A DNA stretch of 64,000 nucleotides from Rhodoferax saidenbachensis (GTDB lineage Bacteria > Pseudomonadota > Gammaproteobacteria > Burkholderiales > Burkholderiaceae_C). Under the pieces are notes generated by a model, which saw only the letters and a list, made by a program, of their open reading frames with translations, made no database searches and was not told where the DNA came from. The DNA lies in contig NZ_CP019239.1 of NCBI RefSeq assembly GCF_001955715.1, forward strand, positions 3,100,001 to 3,164,000. Direction: 5' to 3'. Positions 17,732-26,018 of this stretch are shown here, in pieces. The translations under genes and the position numbers were made by a program. How positions within the stretch are numbered: position 1 is the stretch's first letter; every line of letters starts with the position of its first letter.

Positions 17732-18049
17732 TCAGTGGTAATCGTCTTCCAGTTGGTGCCGCACTGCGGCAACCACCACATTCTCGCTATCTACGATTTC
17801 AAACAATGCAACGTAGCCGGTTCGTCCGAAGGAGATAACCAGCTCGCGCAAAAACGGGCTTTGGCCCGACTTGCGGCAGGTGAAGGGCGACGTGCGCAGC
17901 GTGACCATGCCCTGCTGGATGGCTTGCAAGGCTTTGTCGGCCAGGTCCAGATCACCTGTACTGCGCTGAAGTTCGCGCTCCAGCACAAAGTCAAACAGGC
18001 GCTCCAAATCCTCAGCGGCTTCCCGCGTCAGCCGTACGCGGTAGCTCAC
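17732..18049 (-). CDS. RelE/ParE family toxin
   Basis: 105 residues with the ParE-type pattern: N-terminal 'YRVRLTREAAEDLERLFDFV' and C-terminal strands 'YVALFEIVDSENVVVAAVRHQLEDDY'. Family members poison gyrase (ParE) or cleave mRNA (RelE); the ParE branch seems more likely from 'AAVRHQLEDDYH'. Its start overlaps the antitoxin stop by 4 bp (ATGA), the usual antitoxin-first order. Confidence 0.9.
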   Translation of the reverse strand: MSYRVRLTREAAEDLERLFDFVLERELQRSTGDLDLADKALQAIQQGMVTLRTSPFTCRKSGQSPFLRELVISFGRTGYVALFEIVDSENVVVAAVRHQLEDDYH

Positions 18050-18327
18050 CGTTTGCCTGCTGCGCGTTTCAGCTTGGCGACATTGAGCTTGCGGACCAGC
18101 GTGTCGAGCACGGCATCGGCTTCCACATAGCTGTCCGTGCGTTTGGCACTCTCCAGCGATGCGATGCCGCGCGCGGCAAATTCCAGTTGGTTGCGGCGGC
18201 GTTGCACGTTCTCACGCACAGCGGTTTCAACAAACTCGGAGAGGGTTTCATGCTCACCGAGCAGCGCTTGCACTTCTTCACGAAGCGCAGGCTGGACGCG
18301 GACGGAAGGTAAGGTTGCAGTTTTCAT
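18046..18327 (-). CDS. Antitoxin of the ParE-type module
   Basis: 93 residues. The N-terminal part 'LPSVRVQPALREEVQALLGE...LSEFVETAV' resembles a ribbon-helix-helix DNA-binding domain, with a basic, helical C-terminus that would wrap the toxin. ATG 18327 is chosen over the in-frame 18351 because a perfect inverted repeat (18339-18352), the likely autoregulatory operator, lies just upstream. Confidence 0.85.
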   Translation of the reverse strand: MKTATLPSVRVQPALREEVQALLGEHETLSEFVETAVRENVQRRRNQLEFAARGIASLESAKRTDSYVEADAVLDTLVRKLNVAKLKRAAGKR

Positions 18328-18338
18328 GCGCAAAGTGT

Positions 18339-18352
18339 ATTGCATTTGCAAT
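18339..18352. promoter_or_regulatory. Candidate toxin-antitoxin operator
   Basis: ATTGCA-TT-TGCAAT, perfect 6-bp arms, 12 bp upstream of the antitoxin start. Position and form fit autoregulation by a ribbon-helix-helix antitoxin. Inferred. Confidence 0.6.
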
Positions 18353-18406
18353 GCATCGACAAATCGACCATCACGGCACCCGCCATGGATTCAGTAGCAT
18401 TGCGCC

Positions 18407-19180
18407 ATGACCCGCAACATCCGCCTGACCCGATCCCTTGCCATCGTCCGCATCAAGCGGGAGCTGGAGCGCGATTCGTTTCCGCGTCTGCAGATGGGAC
18501 TGATCGTGGCACTCACCGGTGCTGCGGGGTGGCTCTGTTCCTTCTTGTTGTTGCACGCGGGTTTTGGCAGCATGGTGGTGCGTTACCCACTGGCGCTGTG
18601 TGGGGCCTACGTCTTCTTTCTGTTCCTGCTGTGGCTGTGGTTGCGCACACGGGCAGAGGACTATGTGGATTTGCCCGATCCTGTGCAAGGCGTGGACCTC
18701 TTCTCGGGCAGCCCCGGCGCCCCGGCGCCGTCCATCAGCAGCGGTGGCGGCGGCGACTTTGCGGGTGGAGGTGCCAGTGGTTCATTCGATGATGTAGGCG
18801 TGGGCCCAATCTCGGAGCCCGGTGTGCTCTCGTCGATTGGCGACGCGGCGGGTTCCGGCCTGGACGCCGACGAACTGGCCATTCCCATCATTGCCGTGGT
18901 GCTGGCCATCGGGCTCGCGCTGGCGTCGCTGTATGTGGTGTACCTGGCACCCGCGCTGTTTGCCGAACTGTTGTTCGACGGTGTGCTGTCGTACACGCTG
19001 TACCGGCGCCTGCGCCATGCGGATAGCGACCACTGGCTGGGCACGGCGTTTCGCCGCACGGTGGTGCCGTTTGCACTGACCGCCGTGTTCCTGATGGCGG
19101 TGGGTGCGGCCATGTCCGTCTATGCGCCAGGTGCCCACTCCATGGGTGAGGCACTGCACCAGAACAGCGCTGCCCGGTAA
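18407..19180 (+). CDS. Multi-pass membrane protein of unknown function
   Basis: 257 residues. Hydrophobic segments at about 29-50 and 56-78, then a Gly/Ser/Pro-rich loop (residues 98-150, including SGGGGDFAGGGASGSF), then segments near 161-182 and 217-236. A basic N-terminus precedes the first helix. No family recognised. The following lipoprotein gene is 48 bp downstream on the same strand. Confidence 0.65.
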   Translation: MTRNIRLTRSLAIVRIKRELERDSFPRLQMGLIVALTGAAGWLCSFLLLHAGFGSMVVRYPLALCGAYVFFLFLLWLWLRTRAEDYVDLPDPVQGVDLFSGSPGAPAPSISSGGGGDFAGGGASGSFDDVGVGPISEPGVLSSIGDAAGSGLDADELAIPIIAVVLAIGLALASLYVVYLAPALFAELLFDGVLSYTLYRRLRHADSDHWLGTAFRRTVVPFALTAVFLMAVGAAMSVYAPGAHSMGEALHQNSAAR

Positions 19181-19228
19181 GGGCGAACTGGCTCTATCCT
19201 CACACCACACCACCGACTTCAAACAACC

Positions 19229-19444
19229 ATGCGCACCATCACTTCACTCGCCATCACCCTCTGCCTGGCCGCGACCCTGCTGGCCGGTTGCTCCACCCAA
19301 GCCTGGTACGAAGGCATGCGGCGCGGGGCAGAGAACGAATGTAACCGGCAGGCGCCTGGCGCCGCAGAGCAATGCCGGGATCGCATCAACAAGGAAAAGT
19401 ACGACGCGTACGAGAAAGAACGCGCCGCCGCGCAAAAGCCTTAG
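19229..19444 (+). CDS. Small lipoprotein
   Basis: 71 residues with a lipobox LLAGC (Cys21) after a hydrophobic signal. The mature part is short and charged (WYEGMRRGAENECNRQAPGA...). The second and third Cys are spaced as possible disulfide partners. No function known. Confidence 0.75.
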   Translation: MRTITSLAITLCLAATLLAGCSTQAWYEGMRRGAENECNRQAPGAAEQCRDRINKEKYDAYEKERAAAQKP

Positions 19445-19462
19445 CCCGGTGCAGTGGCGTGG

Positions 19463-19957
19463 TCAGGCGGCGCCCGGCATCCGGGGAAGTGCGTGGCCGG
19501 TTTCCAGCAGCGTTTTGAGGTTGGACAGAATCGCTGGCCAACCGCCCGAGATGCCTTCGAGCATTTTGGGATCGCGCTCCAGGTCGCAGTGGCTCACGGT
19601 CAGGCGGACCAGCCCGTCGATGCGTTGCTCGATATCGATCTCCACGCGGGAGTGTTTGGATGTGTCGGCGGCCTCACTGGGCCGCGCCCAGCTCATGACC
19701 AGACGCTTGGGCGGATCACACTCCACAACCTTGCCGCAGATGTCGACGGTGCGCGCGCCGTCCAGGCGCTGGTGCTCCCAGGTGGAGCCGACCTTCCAGT
19801 CCGACACGTTGACACGCACGCAATCGGATGTGGGGCCAAACCAGTATTGCGCCATGACGTCGGTGTCCACAAAGGCCTGCCATACCTTCTCGGGCGTGGT
19901 CTGGATGTAGGTCACGTACACAAAGCTGGGTTTTGTGGGGCTTGTCGTTGTGGTCAT
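19463..19957 (-). CDS. SRPBCC (AHSA1-type) domain protein
   Basis: 164 residues matching the START/AHSA1 ligand-cavity fold: 'TTPEKVWQAFVDTDVMAQYWF' at the start and 'GGWPAILSNLKTLLETG' at the C-terminus. Usually found with ArsR-type regulators; ligand unknown. Its start overlaps the ArsR stop by 4 bp. Confidence 0.85.
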   Translation of the reverse strand: MTTTTSPTKPSFVYVTYIQTTPEKVWQAFVDTDVMAQYWFGPTSDCVRVNVSDWKVGSTWEHQRLDGARTVDICGKVVECDPPKRLVMSWARPSEAADTSKHSRVEIDIEQRIDGLVRLTVSHCDLERDPKMLEGISGGWPAILSNLKTLLETGHALPRMPGAA

Positions 19958-20274
19958 TTTTCTTTACCTTCCAGTTTCTGCTTCAGGTTGTGCAATGCGT
20001 CGAGACGGTTGTGCTCGAACTTGGCGATCCACCGCGCGTGAATCTCGTGCAGCGGCACGGGGTTGATGTAGTGGAGCTTTTCGCGCCCCTGCCAGACCAC
20101 GGCAACCAGGTTGGCGTCTTCCAACTGCTGCAAATGCTGTGTCACGGCCTGGCGCGTCATGTCCATGTGGGTGCACAGGGCCGACAGGGTCTGGCCGTTC
20201 TCGCTGTGGAGCTGGTCGAGCAGACGCCTGCGGGTCGGGTCGGCCAGGGCCTTGAAAACTTTGTCGATATCCAA
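19954..20274 (-). CDS. ArsR family transcriptional regulator
   Basis: 106 residues with winged helix-turn-helix (VFKALADPTRRRLLDQLH; then LCTHMDMTRQAVTQHLQQLE). No metal-binding cysteine pair, so a small-molecule or ligand-free member associated with SRPBCC proteins. Middle gene of a three-gene operon. A perfect 9-2-9 palindrome upstream of the operon (20821-20840) is its likely operator. Confidence 0.9.
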   Translation of the reverse strand: MDIDKVFKALADPTRRRLLDQLHSENGQTLSALCTHMDMTRQAVTQHLQQLEDANLVAVVWQGREKLHYINPVPLHEIHARWIAKFEHNRLDALHNLKQKLEGKEK

Positions 20275-20298
20275 AATTCGCTCTCATAGATGGCGCCT

Positions 20299-20760
20299 TC
20301 AGTCTGCGCCGTCGCCGCTGACGTGGGGGTCGTTCGGGTTGGGCGTGCCCATGCCGGTTTCGACCAGCGACTTTAAGCTCATCAGATAGACCGCCCACTT
20401 GGTGCTGCAATGGTGCATGAATTCCATCGGCTCTTTCCAGCCCAGGTGCTTGAACATCACGATGGCATGTTCGCCGGACTGCTTCAGGTCAAAACTGATC
20501 TGGGTGCCCACCCACTCCTCAGGCCCACCGCTCACCTGCCAGAGCACGCGCCGCGCAGGCTCCAACTCCAGCACCTGCATGTCAAAACCACCAATCTCCG
20601 CACCGTTGGCGCTGAAGGTGAAAGTGAGCAAGCCACCTGTTTTACTCTCCCCGCGCGTGTTGCCAGTCCACCAGGCTGCCAGGCCTTCTCGCGTGGCAAG
20701 TGCCTGGTAAACCTGGTCTACCGACGCCTTGATTCCGACTCTGTGCAGGATATCCACCAT
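20299..20760 (-). CDS. SRPBCC domain protein
   Basis: 153 residues, AHSA1-like ('KASVDQVYQALATREGLAAWW' at the start, 'TKWAVYLMSLKSLVETG' at the end). First gene of the SRPBCC-ArsR-SRPBCC operon. ATG 20760 follows AGGAGAAAAGTC, a good ribosome site. Ligand unknown. Confidence 0.85.
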   Translation of the reverse strand: MVDILHRVGIKASVDQVYQALATREGLAAWWTGNTRGESKTGGLLTFTFSANGAEIGGFDMQVLELEPARRVLWQVSGGPEEWVGTQISFDLKQSGEHAIVMFKHLGWKEPMEFMHHCSTKWAVYLMSLKSLVETGMGTPNPNDPHVSGDGAD

Positions 20761-20820
20761 GACTTTTCTCCTTGGGGGTTGATGCGCACGATTGCGCTTG
20801 ATCTGCGTTGGAGGAATTAT

Positions 20821-20840
20821 ATGCAAGTAAATACTTGCAT
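20821..20840. promoter_or_regulatory. Candidate ArsR operator
   Basis: ATGCAAGTA-AA-TACTTGCAT: perfect 9-bp arms around a 2-bp spacer, 60 bp upstream of the SRPBCC-ArsR operon and 40 bp upstream of the divergent VOC gene. The strongest regulatory palindrome in this region. Confidence 0.65.
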
Positions 20841-20879
20841 GTCAAATGCCTGGGTTTTGCCGGGTGGTATGGTCAGCGC

Positions 20880-21587
20880 ATGAAAACCCAAATCGATCAT
20901 CTGGTTGTCGTTGCCAACACGCTGGAGCAAGGCGTGCAATGGTGCGAAGCCACGCTGGGCATCACGCCCGGTCCCGGCGGCGAACATGCGCAGTACGGCA
21001 CGCACAACCGCCTGTTCAAAATCGCCACGCCGGCCCACCCGCTGGCCTACTTTGAAATCATCGCCATCGACCCTGGCCGCATACGGCCCGCTGCGGCAGA
21101 GAGCAAACGCTGGTTTGACATGGACGACGCCGCGCTGCAAGCGGCTGTGGCCACCGAGCCGCGCCTGGTGCACTTTGTGGCAAACACCGACGACATCCAG
21201 GCCGCACGCAACGCGCTCAAAGCACAGGGCGTGGACCGTGGCCCCGCAGTGCAAGCCAGCCGGCACTCACGCCGCGGTCTGCTGCAGTGGCAAATCACCG
21301 TGCGCGAAGACGGCCAGCGCCTGTTCAACGGCGCGCTGCCCAGCCTGATCCAGTGGGGCAAGGCCAACGATGCAGAGCCCCTGCGCCTGCACCCCCGCAA
21401 CAGCCTGCCGCGCTCGGGCGTGACGTTGCAGAGCATTGCCATCAGCTACCCCACCGGCGAAAAACTACAGGCGGCGCTGGACGCCATCCAGCTCGGTGGC
21501 ATCACCGTGGCCACCGGCCCGGCCAATCTCACCGCCACACTGCAAACGCCCAAGGGCCTGGTCACACTGCAAAGCCAGGGCATTTAG
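20880..21587 (+). CDS. VOC (glyoxalase-like) family protein
   Basis: 235 residues. Starts with the VOC signature 'IDHLVVVANTLEQGVQWCEATLG', then 'GGEHAQYGTHNRLFKI' and 'LAYFEIIAID', as in the Glyoxalase_3 family. Substrate unknown. ATG 20880 is preferred over the upstream in-frame ATG at 20808, which would put the palindrome inside the gene. Confidence 0.85.
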   Translation: MKTQIDHLVVVANTLEQGVQWCEATLGITPGPGGEHAQYGTHNRLFKIATPAHPLAYFEIIAIDPGRIRPAAAESKRWFDMDDAALQAAVATEPRLVHFVANTDDIQAARNALKAQGVDRGPAVQASRHSRRGLLQWQITVREDGQRLFNGALPSLIQWGKANDAEPLRLHPRNSLPRSGVTLQSIAISYPTGEKLQAALDAIQLGGITVATGPANLTATLQTPKGLVTLQSQGI

Positions 21588-21607
21588 CAAGCCGCGCACA
21601 CCCTGGC

Positions 21608-22678
21608 TCAATCTGCCTCGGTGGTAGTCCAGCCCAGTCCGGGGGTGGCCACCGCACTGCCCGCCATCTGCAGGATGGAAGGCAGCAGTGCACCCGCAGC
21701 CTTGGCGTCGGTGGTGAACTCGGACAGTGTGCGTACCTTCGCGGCGGGAACGCCTGCCGCGTGCAACAACTCCTCCCATTCGCTGGCGTGTCGCGTTTTG
21801 AGCGTGCCTGCCAGTTTGTCGCGAAAGGCCGCCGGGTCGCGCGCCCGTGCAAAACCCGGGCCTTGCTCCAGCTCCGTGCGGGCCTGTTCAGGCGCCCAGC
21901 CCAGCACGCCATAGAGCTTGCCGATTTGCGCCACCGTATTCGCACCGATGGCGATGAAGCTCCCGGCAGCCGCCTCAAAATATTCGGCGGCAGGACTGCC
22001 CGAATACCCCTTGTTGCCCACTCTGGGGGGAGATTCACCACTGGCCAAAGCATCCACGGTGAAGGGGTACATCAATTGCAAGGCAGCGCCCCACATCGAT
22101 ACATCAATATGGCGGCCATTGCCCGTGCGCTGCCGCTCCTGCACAGCAGCCGTGATGGCAAAGGCAGCCAGCACACCGGTCATCACGTCCACGACGGGGA
22201 AACCTGTCTTGACCGGTGGCCCCCCGGGGTCACCTGCCAACATCGCCATACCCGTAGCGGCCTGGATCACATGGTCGTAGGCCCCGCGTGTTTTCCAGGG
22301 CGCATGCAAAGTGCCGTAACCAGATACAGAGCAATAAATGATGCGTGGATTGATGGCCCGCACTGCGGCGTAGCCCAGGCCATGGCGCTCCAGCACACCC
22401 GGGCGAAAGTTGTCGAGCAACACGTCGCTCGTGCGGGCCAGCTCCAGTGCACTGGCGCGGCCCGCTTCGCTGCCCAGGTCTATCTCCATGCACCGCTTGC
22501 CGGCATTGAAGGCTGCGAACTGTGCGGCGCCACGCGCCGCGCCGCGCATCACATCGCCACCACCTGGCTTTTCTATTTTGGTGACTTCAGCGCCGAGTTG
22601 CGCCAGATAAAAGGTGGCAAACGGCCCCGCAATGACATGGCTGAAATCGAGAACCTTGAGATCAACAAGAGGCGTCAT
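21608..22678 (-). CDS. Family III (CaiB/BaiF) CoA-transferase
   Basis: 356 residues. N-terminal 'VLDFSHVIAGPFATFYLAQLGAEVTKIEKPGGGD', central 'LLDNFRPGVLERHGLGY', and the catalytic Asp in 'TGFPVVDVMTG' near residue 165. It moves CoA between carboxylic acids; substrate unknown. It starts one base after the stop of the Bug binding protein and with it forms an acid uptake/activation pair. Confidence 0.93.
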   Translation of the reverse strand: MTPLVDLKVLDFSHVIAGPFATFYLAQLGAEVTKIEKPGGGDVMRGAARGAAQFAAFNAGKRCMEIDLGSEAGRASALELARTSDVLLDNFRPGVLERHGLGYAAVRAINPRIIYCSVSGYGTLHAPWKTRGAYDHVIQAATGMAMLAGDPGGPPVKTGFPVVDVMTGVLAAFAITAAVQERQRTGNGRHIDVSMWGAALQLMYPFTVDALASGESPPRVGNKGYSGSPAAEYFEAAAGSFIAIGANTVAQIGKLYGVLGWAPEQARTELEQGPGFARARDPAAFRDKLAGTLKTRHASEWEELLHAAGVPAAKVRTLSEFTTDAKAAGALLPSILQMAGSAVATPGLGWTTTEAD

Positions 22679-22679
22679 C

Positions 22680-23690
22680 TCAATTGCCGTTCAGGCCTAT
22701 GGCCTTGACGATGCGTTCGTACTTGGTGGTTTCGGCTTCCAGGAATCTGCCAAATTCTGCGGGCGACGTGTTCAGGCTCACCGGCGCGCCAGCCGCCTCG
22801 TGGTCAGCGCGGATGGATGGATCGCTGTAGAGCTTGGTGAAGGCCTTGAACAGCACATCCAGCACGGCCGCAGGCGTGCCTGCAGGTGCCCAGAAGCAGC
22901 CCCAGGACTCCAGCACCAGTTCGTCCTTGCCAAACACTTCTTTCAAGGTCGGCACATGGGGTAATTGCGGCATGCGTACAGCGCCCGTGGTGGCCAGTGC
23001 GCGCACCTGCCCCTGAAGAACCGGGCCCACGGCGGTGGAGGCGATAGGGCAGCCAAACTGCGTAGAGCCAGACAACAGGCTCGGAATGATTTCAACCGAC
23101 CCCCTGTAGGGCACGTGCACGGCATTGGCATCCGTGGCCAACAACAGCGCCGCACTGGACAGGTGCGCCGCACTGCCAATGCCACCCGAGGCGTAGTTGA
23201 GCTTGCCGGGTTCTTTTTTGACGGCCGCAATCAACTCCTGCACGGTCTTCCATGGCGCATTGGCTGCCACCACCAACAAGGCCGGGCTGACGGTGCTGCG
23301 GGTGATAGGGGCGAAATCCTTGATCGGGTCAAACTTGACGGACGGCTGCATCGCCTTCTGGACGACATGGGTGGACGCACCGGCCAATACCGTATAACCA
23401 TCCGGCGCAGCGCGCGCCACCGACTGCGCAGCCAGAATCCCACCCGCGCCCACGATGTTTTCCACCACGATGGGCTGGCCCAGGATCTCACCCAGTTTGG
23501 GAGCGACCTTGCGCGTCAACACATCAGGCCCACCACCGGCTGCATAGGGCACGATGATGCGCACCGGCTTGTTCGGAAACCCCGTCTGGGCCCACAGCGA
23601 CGTCACGCCCAGTGGGCCGGCAAGGCCGCAGGTGGCTGCAGTGATGAATGCGCGGCGTTGAAGCCGACCTTGTTGAGGCCGTTGTTGCAT
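22680..23690 (-). CDS. Tripartite tricarboxylate-type (Bug family) solute-binding protein
   Basis: 336 residues, periplasmic. The signal sequence contains a twin Arg (QRRAFITAATCGLAG), so export may be Tat-like. Bug-family signatures: 'FPNKPVRIIVPYAAGGGPDVL' and 'VVENIVGAGG'. No TctA/TctB membrane subunits are adjacent, as usual for Bug proteins. Divergent from a LysR gene that probably controls it. Confidence 0.93.
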   Translation of the reverse strand: MQQRPQQGRLQRRAFITAATCGLAGPLGVTSLWAQTGFPNKPVRIIVPYAAGGGPDVLTRKVAPKLGEILGQPIVVENIVGAGGILAAQSVARAAPDGYTVLAGASTHVVQKAMQPSVKFDPIKDFAPITRSTVSPALLVVAANAPWKTVQELIAAVKKEPGKLNYASGGIGSAAHLSSAALLLATDANAVHVPYRGSVEIIPSLLSGSTQFGCPIASTAVGPVLQGQVRALATTGAVRMPQLPHVPTLKEVFGKDELVLESWGCFWAPAGTPAAVLDVLFKAFTKLYSDPSIRADHEAAGAPVSLNTSPAEFGRFLEAETTKYERIVKAIGLNGN

Positions 23691-23784
23691 GGTGTGTCTC
23701 CTTCGTTTTTATGGATGCGCCCCATGGGAAATTTATTCCACCATTCGCTGCACCATCAAGCGGGTGGCACAGCAGGGCCCCACC

Positions 23785-23846
23785 AGTCTAGGAGGGCACC
23801 TCAATAAGACAAAATCATTTCTTCTTTAAAAGCAATAATAAAAACC
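23785..23846. promoter_or_regulatory. Likely LysR-controlled divergent promoter region
   Basis: The AT-rich part of the 156-bp gap between the Bug gene and the LysR gene, containing AATAAGACAAAATCATTTCT and ATTATTGCTTTTAAAGAAG (minus strand). LysR proteins normally bind such gaps (T-N11-A sites). Exact boxes not resolved. Confidence 0.35.
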
Positions 23847-24782
23847 ATGAAATCTCAAACTGCACGCATTGAACAGTTGCGCTTGCGTGATCTGCTGCTG
23901 CTCGACCACCTGGACCAGACCGGCTCGTTGCGCGTGACGGCAGAGCGCCTCAATGTGACGCAGCCCGCCGTGACCCAGGCCTTGCAAGTTCTGGAGAATG
24001 CCTTTGGCGTAACCCTGGTCCAGCGCGGGCGGCGTGGGCAACGCGGCGTGAGTCTGACGCCCGCGGGGCAAGCCGCGCTGGTGCGCCTGCGTATTGCACG
24101 TCAGGAACTGATGGCCGCACACGCAGCGGCGCTGACACCTCACATCACAACCCTGCGTGTGGGGGCGTTGCCTCTGGCCATGTTTCATGTGTTGCCACAG
24201 GCGCTGGCGCGCTTGCGCGTGGCGATGCCGAACATCCATATTGAACTGAACGAGTCCACCGTATCGGGCTTATGGCGCGCATTGGCCGATGGTCAGGTGG
24301 ACGCCATCGTGTGCCGGCTTCCATCACCCAATGAGCAGTTGCCACTTTCGGCCGGCATTGTGTATCACACGGTGTCCGCAGGAACGGAGCGACTGGTGCT
24401 GGTAGCGGGGCGTGCGCATCCGCTGGCAAGCAAACGCAATCCGTCACTGGAGTCTATGACACGGCAGGCTTGGGTGCTCCCTCCCACAGGGGCCTTTACC
24501 CGGATGGTTTTTGACCAGGTTTTTATACGTGCAGGCTTGAAGCCCCCTGTGGCCTCCATCACTTCACTTTCGTTTCACAGCAATTTGCAGTTGGCCGCCG
24601 CCAGTGACTTGATGACCGTGGCGCCCGAGTCTGCCGTGCGTACCTATGAGCGCGCCTTGAAACTCAAGATCATTCCCGCCGAGTGGGGAGAGCAGAGCAG
24701 TGGCGTGGTTCTGGCGTTTCGCGAATCAAGCTTGAACAACCCGGCAGTTGTGGCTTTGCAAGACTGCTTTCAATACCTCTGA
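23847..24782 (+). CDS. LysR family transcriptional regulator
   Basis: 311 residues. N-terminal LysR helix-turn-helix ('SLRVTAERLNVTQPAVTQALQVLENAFGVTLVQR', residues about 30-65) and the LysR substrate-binding domain. Divergent from the Bug/CoA-transferase operon, the usual arrangement for the controlled target; the effector would be the transported acid. Confidence 0.93.
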   Translation: MKSQTARIEQLRLRDLLLLDHLDQTGSLRVTAERLNVTQPAVTQALQVLENAFGVTLVQRGRRGQRGVSLTPAGQAALVRLRIARQELMAAHAAALTPHITTLRVGALPLAMFHVLPQALARLRVAMPNIHIELNESTVSGLWRALADGQVDAIVCRLPSPNEQLPLSAGIVYHTVSAGTERLVLVAGRAHPLASKRNPSLESMTRQAWVLPPTGAFTRMVFDQVFIRAGLKPPVASITSLSFHSNLQLAAASDLMTVAPESAVRTYERALKLKIIPAEWGEQSSGVVLAFRESSLNNPAVVALQDCFQYL

Positions 24783-24981
24783 AAAGACCTCCCCGTTTGA
24801 ACCGATGTCCGATGCTTGGCGTCACCACGCCGCGCAGCAAGGCATCGAATGGCCCCAGGCTTCAGGGTGGCATTGCACAGGGTGGTTTGGCCCTCACTTT
24901 GGCAAGCTCTTGTGCGCGGCAGTTCTGCGCGTATCAGGTCGAAATCCTAGAATTTTTTGATTTGACACACAGGAGCCCCGA

Positions 24982-25257
24982 ATGAAATGCCCCACTTGTC
25001 CCGACGCGACTTTGGTCATGACAGATCGCCAAGGCATAGAGATTGACTACTGCCCGCAGTGCCGCGGTGTGTGGCTGGACCGGGGCGAGCTGGACAAGCT
25101 GATAGAGCGCAGCGCAAGTACTGCACAGAGCACGCGCCCCGTGCAGCCCGCACCGCAATATGCGCAGCCAGTGCGTCGGCCCGACTTTGAAGACTCCGAC
25201 TACAAGCGCCATGGCTACCGCAAACAAAAATCCTGGCTCAGCGAGATTTTTGACTAA
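24982..25257 (+). CDS. TFIIB-type zinc ribbon protein
   Basis: 91 residues. The N-terminus has the zf-TFIIB pattern: 'MKCPTCPDATLVM...DYCPQCRGVWLDRGELDKLI' with two CxxC knuckles. The rest is a low-complexity Pro/Gln linker and a basic tail (YKRHGYRKQKSWLSEIFD). Function unknown. CAGGAGCCCCGA precedes the start. The 199-bp gap before it holds no supported gene. Confidence 0.85.
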   Translation: MKCPTCPDATLVMTDRQGIEIDYCPQCRGVWLDRGELDKLIERSASTAQSTRPVQPAPQYAQPVRRPDFEDSDYKRHGYRKQKSWLSEIFD

Positions 25258-25287
25258 CGAACCCGCACGATCTTCGGCGGGCAAGTT

Positions 25288-25680
25288 TCATGGCAGTAGC
25301 GGCTGCACAAACGCAAACCAACCGCCTACCAGCAGCAGCAGCACGCTGAGTCCGTAGAGGCGCAAGGACGTCTTGCGGGTGCGCAGGCAGGCGTCACGCA
25401 GGGCGGGGTCGGTGGGGCATGGCGCAGTGCGGTTGCGCCACTGCAGGGCGCCGCTGATGAGCATCATGGCGCTGGCCAGCACAAACAGCACCTCCTTGTT
25501 TTCACTGAGCCACACGATCTGCGGGAACACCGACACCAGCGACGACAGCGCCGCCCCGGCGCCCAGCGTGACCAGCAGCGCCGGAATGGCGCAACACACC
25601 AGCGTGCTAGAGCTGGCAAACAGGCTGGCCATGGAGGCCCAGAAGCCGCTACGTGCTTCGGTCACACCATCGGTGCTCAT
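25288..25680 (-). CDS. MerT-like metal-ion membrane protein
   Basis: 130 residues, three membrane helices (about 10-45, 62-80, 106-125). The first contains a vicinal cysteine pair 'STLVCCAIPALL' as in MerT/MerC ion transporters. A second pair is on the loop ('APCPTDPALRDAC'). Last gene of the 25288-27410 operon, overlapping the MerP-like gene by 4 bp, the MerT-MerP pairing. The metal (Hg, Cu or other) is not determinable. Confidence 0.7.
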   Translation of the reverse strand: MSTDGVTEARSGFWASMASLFASSSTLVCCAIPALLVTLGAGAALSSLVSVFPQIVWLSENKEVLFVLASAMMLISGALQWRNRTAPCPTDPALRDACLRTRKTSLRLYGLSVLLLLVGGWFAFVQPLLP

Positions 25681-26006
25681 TTGCGCGCCTTCAGTTCGGC
25701 CTTGATTTCTTCCACCGATTTTTGCACCTGCTCCAGCTTCACCACGTCGTAGCCCGCGTCGGTGATCTCGGCGGCAATGGCTTTTTCATCCAGCGTCTTG
25801 CCCTCTTTGGCTTCCACAGCCACCGTCTTTTTCTTGAGGTCCACAAAGACGGCTTTGGTGGCGTCCATTTTGGAAATGCGCTTCTCGATGCCCTGCGCGC
25901 AAAAGGCGCAGACCATGCCGTTGACCGTGGCCTTGACGCTGGTGGCGGCGAAGGAAGGAAGTGCTGCAACAGCGAATGCCAGCATGGTGATGGTTTTCTT
26001 GATCAT
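25677..26006 (-). CDS. Periplasmic heavy-metal-associated (MerP-like) protein
   Basis: 109 residues: signal peptide (MIKKTITMLAFAVAALPSFA) then an HMA ferredoxin-like domain with the metal motif 'GMVCAFCAQGIEKRI' (CxxC). A Lys/Glu-rich C-terminal helix follows. Likely hands a soft metal ion to the MerT-like protein downstream. Confidence 0.85.
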   Translation of the reverse strand: MIKKTITMLAFAVAALPSFAATSVKATVNGMVCAFCAQGIEKRISKMDATKAVFVDLKKKTVAVEAKEGKTLDEKAIAAEITDAGYDVVKLEQVQKSVEEIKAELKARK

Positions 26007-26018
26007 GGTGTGGTCCGT

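Noticed and set aside
24783..24981. A possible short plus-strand ORF between the LysR gene and the zinc-ribbon gene
   Set aside because: About 50 codons from an ATG at 24805 with no ribosome site, no family and no conservation evidence; treated as non-coding.
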